From an uncultured Desulfobacterales bacterium (lineage in GTDB: Bacteria > Desulfobacterota > Desulfobacteria > Desulfobacterales > JAFDCJ01), in NCBI GenBank assembly GCA_945787595.1, contig CALZJV010000518.1:1-5127 (forward strand): 5,127 nt of DNA, written 5' to 3'. Below the pieces are notes generated by a model that did not search any database, was not told the origin of the DNA, and saw only the letters and a list, made by a program, of their open reading frames with translations. How positions within the stretch are numbered: the first letter of the stretch is position 1; every line of letters starts with the position of its first letter. Shown here piece after piece: positions 1-4,501 of this stretch. The translations under genes were made by a program, and so were the position numbers.

Positions 1-1
1 A

Positions 2-223
2 TATCTAGGCGTCTACCAGTATCTGGAGGAAAAGCTCGGCAAAGTCTACTTCAAACCGCCGAAACTGCTGGAGAAGCAGGTGGAAGCCGGCAGACTGGGG
101 CTCAAATCATCGGGCGGGTTTTATGATTACGGGCCCGGTGCGGCGGATGCCATGCGGCGGGATCGGGATCGGAAGTTCTATGCCCGCTTGAAACTGGTCA
201 GAAGAGAGAAGGAGCAAAAATAG
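2..223 (+). CDS. 3-hydroxyacyl-CoA dehydrogenase, C-terminal end (5' partial)
   Basis: The gene enters from the left edge and its last 73 codons are visible, ending in TAG at 221-223. They read as the C-terminal helical domain of NAD-dependent 3-hydroxyacyl-CoA dehydrogenases: a LEKQVEAGRLGLKSSGGFYDY segment, the hallmark 'leucine-glycine-x-K-(S/T)-x-x-GFY-Y' stretch near the end of the family, followed by a charged basic tail (RRDRDRKFYARLKL). The family oxidises L-3-hydroxyacyl-CoA to 3-ketoacyl-CoA in the cytosol; related enzymes oxidise free 3-hydroxy acids such as carnitine. The Rossmann NAD-binding domain and catalytic His/Glu lie outside the window, so substrate cannot be judged. The next start is 27 bases downstream, and that gene belongs to a family acting on beta-keto acids, which fits one operon with this enzyme supplying the keto product (inference). 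Confidence 0.85.
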   Translation, partial: YLGVYQYLEEKLGKVYFKPPKLLEKQVEAGRLGLKSSGGFYDYGPGAADAMRRDRDRKFYARLKLVRREKEQK

Positions 224-240
224 TTTAAATAAAACCTAAT

Positions 241-246
241 GGAGGT
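241..246 (+). promoter_or_regulatory. Shine-Dalgarno GGAGGT for the BKACE fragment
   Basis: A strong GGAGGT lies 4 bases before the ATG at 251. An in-frame ATG at 239 overlaps this site and has no ribosome binding site of its own, so 251 (MSRKVVIN...) is the real start; that is also where family similarity begins. Confidence 0.8.
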
Positions 247-250
247 ATAT

Positions 251-454
251 ATGAGTCGAAAGGTAGTTATCAACTGTGCAATCACCGGGTCTATCCATGT
301 CCCTTCGCTATCTCCATATTTACCGATAACGCCCGAGCAGATCACCAGAGAGGCTGTCAGTGCCGCCGAAGCCGGGGCGGCGACCGTGCATTTGCATGCC
401 CGGGACCCCGAAACCGGTCGTCCGGATCAATGTAATTATTGGGAGGCTGCATGA
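251..454 (+). pseudogene. Beta-keto acid cleavage enzyme (BKACE/DUF849), truncated to its N-terminus
   Basis: The 67 codons begin with a textbook BKACE N-terminus: VVINCAITGS, then LPITPEQITREAVSAAEAGA, then the metal-site strand VHLHARDPETGRP. The two histidines of the HxH motif are residues 47 and 49. This family (3-keto-5-aminohexanoate cleavage enzyme, dehydrocarnitine cleavage enzyme and relatives) condenses a beta-keto acid with acetyl-CoA to give acetoacetate plus a new acyl-CoA, using a zinc ion. Full-length members have roughly 270-310 residues. Here similarity stops after about residue 59 (GRPDQ) and is replaced by CNYWEAA and a stop. The rest of the TIM barrel, including the later zinc-ligand glutamate, is absent, so the product cannot be active. 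The natural start and ribosome site are intact; the simplest explanation is an internal deletion ending just before the next gene. An assembly collapse is the alternative. Confidence 0.85.
441..446 (+). promoter_or_regulatory. Shine-Dalgarno GGGAGG for the acyl-CoA synthetase gene
   Basis: GGGAGG lies 4 bases before ATG 451 and fixes the start there rather than at an upstream TTG (439). The ATG overlaps the TGA of the truncated BKACE frame (ATGA), an arrangement typical of translational coupling, although it was probably created by the deletion. Confidence 0.7.
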
Positions 455-648
455 AATCAGTTAAGACCATTATCGCGGAGGCCCTTGCGGCCGGCCAAAA
501 CACCTTGTCCGAATATGATAGCAAAAGGATTCTAAGCGAATATGGAATAGGAATTTTTAGCGGAGGATTTTACCGACGTCAAACAGGCAGCCGATCGCAT
601 CGGCTATCCGGTGGCTTTAAAGGCCTGTGCTGCCACAGCCCAACATAA
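451..648 (+). pseudogene. Acyl-CoA synthetase (ADP-forming), N-terminal fragment before the frameshift
   Basis: From ATG 451 the frame encodes MKSVKTIIAEALAAGQ followed by LSEYDSKRILSEYGI, the N-terminal helix pair ('E-K-L-L-YGI') that opens the ATP-grasp domain of ADP-forming acyl-CoA synthetases. Family sequence is lost after codon 33 (about base 549). The frame then runs through unrelated residues to a stop at 646-648. The continuation (EFLAEDFTDVKQAADRIGYP) is in the next frame from base 551, so one base too many, or a deletion of 2+3n bases, separates the halves. Relatives usually have a few residues (PV-x-x type) between YGI and the E-F-L-like segment, so a deletion of about 11 bases is plausible (inference). 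The downstream half is annotated separately. Confidence 0.8.
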
Positions 649-2542
649 GACCGAGAAGGGGCTGATAGAGCTGGGAATCAAGGATGCGGTTGAATTAAAA
701 GGCGCCTATGACCGCCTGGCCCCCAAAGCCCGGGATCTCGACGGGGAGCTTCTGGTCCAGGAAATGGTCGCGGGTTCGCGTGAGCTGGTGGCGGGTTTGA
801 ACCGGGATGAGCTATTCGGTCCCTGTGTTATGTTCGGCCTGGGGGGTATTTTCACCGAAGTCATGGGAGATGTGGCTTTCCGGGTCGCACCGTTAAGCCA
901 GGAGGATGCCCGGGAGATGACGACCGAAATTAAAGGATCCAAAATTTTAGGGGCCATTCGCGGGCTTGAGCCCGTCCGCATCGATCAACTCAGCCATTGC
1001 CTGCAACAGCTGGGTCAAATCGGCCTTGACCATCCGGCGGTCCGCGAAATAGATATCAATCCACTGATTATTCGGAAGGGTTATCCCGTGGCCGTAGACG
1101 CTTTGATCGTATTGCAGGAACCGCAGACGCCGGCGACGGATATGAAAACCGTTACCGGAAATTTGAAGAAATTTTTCGAGCCCCAAAGCGTCGCTGTTAT
1201 CGGCGCTTCCGGCACCCCGCACAAAGCAGGCAATGACGTCATTCAAAACATTCTGGCCAATGAATTCGAAGGTCGCCTGTATCTGGTCAATCCCAAGGGC
1301 GGCGAAATTTTGGGGCACCGGGTTTATCCGTCGATTCAGGATTTGCCGGAAAGTATCGATCAGGCGATCATCATCCTGCCGGCCACAGCGACGCCGCAGG
1401 CCATCCGGGACTGTGCCGCTAAAGGGGCGCAAACCGTTGTCCTGGCTGCCGGCGGATTTGCCGAGGTGGATCGGCAGGGCGAGGAACTCCAGCAAGAAAC
1501 GATTCAAGCCATCCAGGATACAGGGGTTCGCGCGATCGGTCCCAACACATCCGGGCACACATCGACGCCCCACAAATTCACCTCGAGTTTTTTCCCGCTC
1601 GGAAAAATCCCGCGCGGCAAGGTTTCTTACATCGCTCAGACCGGAAATTTCGCTACTCACACCATGCGATATATCATGACCGGCGAACACTTCGGCGTGG
1701 CCCGGGTGCTGGGTATGGGCAACAAACTGGATGTGGAAGAAAGCGAGGTGCTCGAGTATTACGGCCGGGATCCGGAAACCCAGGCCATCTTCATCTACCT
1801 TGAAAGCTTTAAAAGACCCCGACGCTTTATGGAAGTTGCCCGCGAGGTGACGCATGTCAAGCCGGTGGTCCTGCTGAAAGGAGGGGCCACTGCCGAAGGG
1901 TCCCGGGCGGCCGTGGCCCATACGGCAGCCCTGGCGTCGGACGACAGAATCATCGAGGGGGCTTTGCGGCAGGCCGGTGTGGTCAGAGTCTATAAATATT
2001 CCGACCTGATTCTGGCTGCCAAGGCCATATCCGCCATGCCCCTGCCGCAGGGTAATCGGGTGAGTTTATTAGCGCCCTCGGGAGCCATGCTGGTCTGTAT
2101 GACGGACCTTTGCCACCGGTACTGGGGACTGGAGGTGCCGGCCATCGAAGAGAAAACCCGCCGCTATCTTCAGGACATCAGTCCACCCTTCATCCGGATG
2201 CGAAACCCGGTGGACATCTGGCCGGCCGCCACGGTGAGTGGTGTGGAGTTCGCCTATCGGGAGGGTACCGAAGCAGTGCTCAAAGACGCCAATATCGATG
2301 CCGTTGTGATGGTTCTGATGATTACCGATGAAACCGGTGTGCCTCCCCTGGATTTTATCCCCGAGCTAGCGCAGCGATATCCGGAAAAACCGCTGTATGT
2401 TGCCTTCACCGGACAAAAAAACCACATGGACGCAGCCAAAGCATATCTGGAGCCCCGGGGAGTGCCCACCTTCCCGCTGATTGAACAACCATTTGAGGTC
2501 CTGAGTATTCTGGCCCGCTGTCGGCAGGCCCTGGATAGATAA
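611..2542 (+). CDS. Acetate/acyl-CoA ligase (ADP-forming), ATP-grasp plus CoA-ligase fusion; main frame of the frameshifted gene
   Basis: ADP-forming acyl-CoA synthetases interconvert acyl-CoA, ADP and phosphate with the free acid, CoA and ATP, giving fermenting and syntrophic cells ATP from acyl-CoA. Recognisable sequence begins at base 551. Counted from the GTG at 611, the protein has 643 residues: ATP-grasp domain about 1-167 (LKACAATAQHKTEKG with a histidine at 12, LLVQEMVAGSRELVAG, VMFGLGGIFTEV, DINPLI); Rossmann CoA-binding domain about 188-325 (SVAVIGAS, GPNTSG); then two succinyl-CoA-ligase-like domains with the expected phosphohistidine at 437 in AAVAHTAALAS. Beta-first, alpha-second order is the reverse of many archaeal-type fusions. 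Joined with the fragment from 451 it gives about 696 residues, normal for the family. GTG 611 has no ribosome site and would omit the start of the ATP-grasp domain, so it is probably not a true start. Either the gene is a recent pseudogene or base ~550 is a sequence error; both catalytic histidines remain. Confidence 0.9.
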   Translation: MALKACAATAQHKTEKGLIELGIKDAVELKGAYDRLAPKARDLDGELLVQEMVAGSRELVAGLNRDELFGPCVMFGLGGIFTEVMGDVAFRVAPLSQEDAREMTTEIKGSKILGAIRGLEPVRIDQLSHCLQQLGQIGLDHPAVREIDINPLIIRKGYPVAVDALIVLQEPQTPATDMKTVTGNLKKFFEPQSVAVIGASGTPHKAGNDVIQNILANEFEGRLYLVNPKGGEILGHRVYPSIQDLPESIDQAIIILPATATPQAIRDCAAKGAQTVVLAAGGFAEVDRQGEELQQETIQAIQDTGVRAIGPNTSGHTSTPHKFTSSFFPLGKIPRGKVSYIAQTGNFATHTMRYIMTGEHFGVARVLGMGNKLDVEESEVLEYYGRDPETQAIFIYLESFKRPRRFMEVAREVTHVKPVVLLKGGATAEGSRAAVAHTAALASDDRIIEGALRQAGVVRVYKYSDLILAAKAISAMPLPQGNRVSLLAPSGAMLVCMTDLCHRYWGLEVPAIEEKTRRYLQDISPPFIRMRNPVDIWPAATVSGVEFAYREGTEAVLKDANIDAVVMVLMITDETGVPPLDFIPELAQRYPEKPLYVAFTGQKNHMDAAKAYLEPRGVPTFPLIEQPFEVLSILARCRQALDR

Positions 2543-2795
2543 TTTTAGGTTGAACGGTTCAGGCCTGCCCTGGCCTCCGGCTCGTAGCCCACGCCTCGGA
2601 GAGCGCGACTGCTTTTGAATAAGCTTGGAGTGCCATCAAACCGATCCGACCGTTAGATCAATGGAATTCGTATATGATTCAGGTCTGGGCCAGGGGTTCA
2701 ACGTTACGGGTTGAAAAAAACCAGACAGCTCGTATCATAAAGAACGAAAAGCATCCGTATTTCACTTGTTTGTGCGTGTCTTCCCAGCAGGATTT

Positions 2796-2884
2796 TTTGA
2801 ATTAGAATGACCATCGACTATATTTTATGTTCGCTGTTCAAAATTGGTCCGCTTGACGAGATAGCAGGCCAATTCTAATTTAAA
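2796..2884. repeat. Imperfect 13-bp inverted repeat enclosing 63 bases
   Basis: The left arm TTTGAATTAGAAT (2796-2808) and the reverse complement of the right arm ATTCTAATTTAAA (2872-2884) agree at 12 of 13 positions. The arms could be ends of a small non-coding inserted element or a long-looped hairpin; no transposase lies inside and I see no flanking target duplication. AT-rich arms can arise by chance, so confidence is moderate. Confidence 0.4.
2842..2874 (-). terminator. Weak hairpin downstream of the amidase remnant
   Basis: AATTGG (2842-2847) and CCAATT (2869-2874) form a 6-bp stem with a 21-base loop. Read on the minus strand it lies about 30 bases past the amidase stop and is followed by four T residues. 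The loop is long and the T tract short, so this is only a possible relic terminator. Confidence 0.2.
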
Positions 2885-2903
2885 TTTTTCTAAGTGCGCC
2901 AAT

Positions 2904-3137
2904 TTAGGTATAAATACCCATTTTTTCGAAAGCATGGGCAGCGCGTAGCACCACATCATCTTCAAAATGTCTTCCGATAAGCATCATGCCCACGGGCAGA
3001 CCATTCGATTTTGAACAGGGTACACTCATTGCTGGATGGTGTGTGCAATCGAATGGACAGGTATTTTGGATCATGCCCAAAGCTGTACCATAAAACTCGC
3101 CGACTGTGGGGTTATTCGGAATCGGCATCGTCTTCAT
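2904..3137 (-). pseudogene. Amidase-signature enzyme, C-terminal remnant
   Basis: The 77-codon frame is clearly the C-terminal end of an amidase-signature (AS) family enzyme, which hydrolyses amide bonds in the cytosol. It has NTCPFDCTHHPAMSVPC (residues 25-41), then GLPVGMMLIGRHFEDD (46-61), then VLRAAHAFEK before the normal end. Full AS enzymes are about 450-550 residues, and the Ser-cisSer-Lys catalytic triad lies in the N-terminal half, which is absent here. Upstream of the ATG no Shine-Dalgarno is visible. The same frame continues without amidase similarity (PLQFRRLFQ), while a different frame at 3139-3169 reads YGLCNSDDYFK, loosely like the helical segment that precedes this region in some family members. 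This suggests an internal deletion with a frame change, followed by total loss of the 5' part. The fragment is not expected to be functional. Confidence 0.85.
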
Positions 3138-3353
3138 TTGAAATAGTCGTCGGAATTGCAGAGGCCATATTGAAAAAATTTATTTGAGACTGGTTTTACA
3201 CCGTCAAAAGAGGCACACAAACTTAAGGTTTCCAAAACAAATACACAATAGAATCAGAATATTGTCCAGATTTGATGAAGGCACGATATGTTCCCAGTTT
3301 GGTTATGTAACGACAATTTAATTCCGTTCTGATAATTTTTTTTAATTCCCGGC

Positions 3354-3477
3354 AAATAAAAAAACTCCATCTAATTCTTCTCATTCCTTTCCCTTTTAAT
3401 TCTCATAGATATTACTCTCATCATTAAAGCTATCCGGTTCAACTTATTATTCCTAAAATCATTTTCTCAAATCCTAT
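3354..3477 (+). other. G-depleted, C/T-rich tract upstream of the zinc-finger-like gene
   Basis: By my count this 124-base stretch has only four G residues (3408, 3429, 3436, 3437) against about 30 C residues on the + strand. Such 'C over G bubbles' are typical of unstructured RNA and of Rho-loading sites. It ends just before the Shine-Dalgarno of the gene at 3494, so it could be the untranslated leader of that gene or a Rho-dependent end for transcription coming from the left. No promoter hexamers are convincing. Confidence 0.4.
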
Positions 3478-3480
3478 GAT

Positions 3481-3486
3481 AGGAGA
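3481..3486 (+). promoter_or_regulatory. Shine-Dalgarno AGGAGA deciding the start at 3494
   Basis: AGGAGA lies 7 bases before ATG 3494. The in-frame ATG at 3476 overlaps the region upstream of this site and has no ribosome site of its own, so translation most likely begins MTRSPTRKRPCR. Confidence 0.7.
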
Positions 3487-3493
3487 GAAAACG

Positions 3494-3922
3494 ATGACCA
3501 GGAGCCCGACACGCAAACGTCCATGCCGGATATGTAAACGTTGGTTCATACCCCATCCACGAGTCAAAGATCGGCAGAAGACCTGCGGTAATCCATCATG
3601 TCAGCGGGAATGGCACCGTAGAAAGTGTGAGCAATGGAATCACAACAATGTTGATTATTTCAAGGACAATTATCTGGATAAAAAACTTGAGGTAATCGGC
3701 ACGCCGCGAAGCCGGCTGAAGACGGGATTGTCCCTTTGTTATGTCCAGCAGCTCATCGGCACTCCACAGCTGATCATCATCGAGTACCTGAGTCAGCTGC
3801 TCGTCCGCCGTTGCCGGCATCAGTGCAGCCTGCATGTCATGGCAAAGGAGCCATCAAGTGGTCAACAACGAGCATCGGAGTTTTTAAGAGGTGATCCGCA
3901 TTCAAGCTGTTGTAATCACTAA
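3494..3922 (+). CDS. Small four-cysteine (zinc-finger-like) protein of a mobile module
   Basis: The 142-residue product begins with a basic segment and has cysteines at 11, 14, 31 and 36 (Cx2C-x16-Cx4C), as CRICKRWFIPHP and CGNPSCQREWHRR, a probable zinc-binding knuckle. A WNHNNVDYFKDNYL helix-like stretch follows (about 48-67), then LKTGLSLCYVQQLIGTPQLIIIEYLSQLL (about 80-108). The look is of a small DNA- or RNA-binding protein. I recall similar CRxCRRWF-type proteins beside mobile genes in environmental bacteria, but I cannot name a family or function. The last ~15 codons (SEFLRGDPHSSCCNH) are encoded by the first copy of the 69-base repeat array, so the C-terminus may be read-through into non-coding repeat DNA rather than a conserved end. 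Two genes of a recombinase operon follow on the same strand, 166 bases away. Confidence 0.75.
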   Translation: MTRSPTRKRPCRICKRWFIPHPRVKDRQKTCGNPSCQREWHRRKCEQWNHNNVDYFKDNYLDKKLEVIGTPRSRLKTGLSLCYVQQLIGTPQLIIIEYLSQLLVRRCRHQCSLHVMAKEPSSGQQRASEFLRGDPHSSCCNH

Positions 3923-4041
3923 GTATTTTGATGGACTATGCCAAAAACGTTTTTAAGAAGTGATAAGGAGTTAAGCTTTTGTAAAAACACATGATTTAAA
4001 CCAACTATGGCATTGGTGTTTTTAAGAGACGATCGACTTTC
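3880..4041 (+). repeat. Three direct repeats with exact 69-base period
   Basis: GTTTTTAAGA starts at 3880, 3949 and 4018, giving a spacing of exactly 69 bases twice. Copies 1 and 2 match over most of their first 40 bases (GTTTTTAAGARGTGAT, then AAGCT-TTGTAA, then AC) and again near the unit end (ACTATGSCA, 3935-3943 and 4004-4012). Copy 3 keeps GTTTTTAAGAG and GATC, then diverges. The array begins inside the 3' end of the zinc-finger-like gene and fills the gap before the winged-helix gene. It could be a set of recombinase or regulator binding sites, or a transposon-end array; the function is inferred only from position. Confidence 0.75.
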
Positions 4042-4088
4042 GTCAATGAGCCGGTGTATAGCTGATGACAAAATGAAAGGAGTCGATC
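4031..4088 (+). promoter_or_regulatory. Candidate Shine-Dalgarno-sequestering hairpin before the winged-helix gene
   Basis: GATCGACT (4031-4038) is perfectly complementary to AGTCGATC (4081-4088), which touches the ATG at 4089. Two further G-U pairs (4039-4080 and 4040-4079) extend the helix to ten pairs and bury GGAG of the ribosome site AAAGGAG (4076-4082). In mRNA this would hide the start signal. A competing smaller stem GACGA/TCGTC (4028-4032 with 4040-4044) uses the same left arm, so two alternative folds are possible. The role as a translational switch is inferred. Confidence 0.5.
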
Positions 4089-4496
4089 ATGATCACCAAA
4101 AGGGTTCTGCTTGCCAATCGCATCCGGCGCATCGATGGGGGCTTCAGCTTCATCCCGCATCGTTTTTTAACCGATGGATTTTTAAAGGCCTTAAGCCAAC
4201 AGGAGTTGCTGTTGTATATTTTCCTGGTTTTGGCTGCGGATCGTTATGGGCTCTCATTTTACAGCTATGATCGCCTCTGCTCATTTTTGCACATGACCCT
4301 TGAGCAATATACCGCTGCCAGAGACGGCCTGATTGGAAAAGACCTGATTGCCTTTGACGGCACCCTTTACCAGGTGCTCTCTTTGCCCTCCAGGCCTGCT
4401 CAACATTCAATGATTAAATCTAAACAGCAACTGACGAACTGTCAGTCGCCGGCAGCTATCGGACCCGTCATTGCTCAACTATTTAAAGGAACTTAG
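4089..4496 (+). CDS. Winged-helix-like DNA-binding protein of the recombinase module
   Basis: The 135-residue product starts at an ATG 6 bases after AAAGGAG. It begins MITKRVLLANRIRRIDGGFSFIPHRFLTDGFL, then has a long helix (LSQQELLLYIFLVLAAD, about 35-51), GLSFYSYDRLCSFLHM (54-69), a third helix with ARDGLIGKDLI (77-87) and a hairpin wing AFDGTLYQVLSLP (88-100). The pattern 'IP..L.d..L...EL.LY..L...D..G.S..SYD.L...L.M......AR..L...dLI' resembles the winged helix of plasmid replication initiators and related regulators. The C-terminal 35 residues are polar and probably flexible. The stop is 5 bases before the recombinase start, so the two are probably co-translated. It likely binds the neighbouring repeats or assists or regulates the recombinase, which is inference; I cannot assign a named family. 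Confidence 0.75.
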   Translation: MITKRVLLANRIRRIDGGFSFIPHRFLTDGFLKALSQQELLLYIFLVLAADRYGLSFYSYDRLCSFLHMTLEQYTAARDGLIGKDLIAFDGTLYQVLSLPSRPAQHSMIKSKQQLTNCQSPAAIGPVIAQLFKGT

Positions 4497-4501
4497 CAAA
4501 A

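Larger units (their letters stand above)
2543..2903. other. Intergenic region, no gene; GC-rich patch then AT-rich sequence
   Basis: No credible coding sequence was found on either strand. A GC-rich patch (about 2549-2615) contains AGGCC/GGCCT arms (2561-2576), and a related phrase (GATTCAGGTCTGGGCCAGG) recurs near 2676 compared with GGTTCAGGCCTGCCCTGG near 2557. A six-base stem TTCAAC/GTTGAA sits at 2697-2715 but is followed by A residues. The rest is AT-rich and holds the inverted repeat at 2796-2884. No convincing terminator follows the synthetase gene. Confidence 0.6.
3138..3493. other. AT-rich intergenic region without genes
   Basis: I find no gene here. There is a T8 run (3336-3343) and an A7 run (3358-3364) around a short GC core (CCCGGC), which could pair as a weak A/T hairpin but does not make a good terminator. 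The right half is almost free of G (see the separate entry). A short open frame at about 3142-3319 has no start codon and no recognisable family. Confidence 0.6.

Noticed and set aside
541..611. Programmed frameshift in the synthetase gene
   Set aside because: No typical slippery heptamer with a following pseudoknot or stop signal is visible; only a T5 run. A mutation or sequence error is simpler.
947..1921. Long minus-strand open frame (324 codons)
   Set aside because: It is fully antisense to the synthetase gene, has no recognisable family, and is explained by GC-rich codon use of the real gene.
2697..2715. TTCAAC/GTTGAA hairpin as terminator of the synthetase gene
   Set aside because: It is followed by A residues rather than T on the + strand and lies more than 150 bases downstream of the stop.
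3142..3319. Short plus-strand open frame in the AT-rich gap
   Set aside because: No ATG, no ribosome site and no recognisable protein family; probably chance.
3943..3954. Palindrome AAAAACGTTTTT as a separate operator
   Set aside because: It arises at the junction of repeat units 1 and 2 and is absent at the other junction, so it is probably incidental.
3880..4041. CRISPR-like array
   Set aside because: Only three copies, the repeats differ from each other, the 'spacers' share conserved blocks, and no cas gene is nearby.
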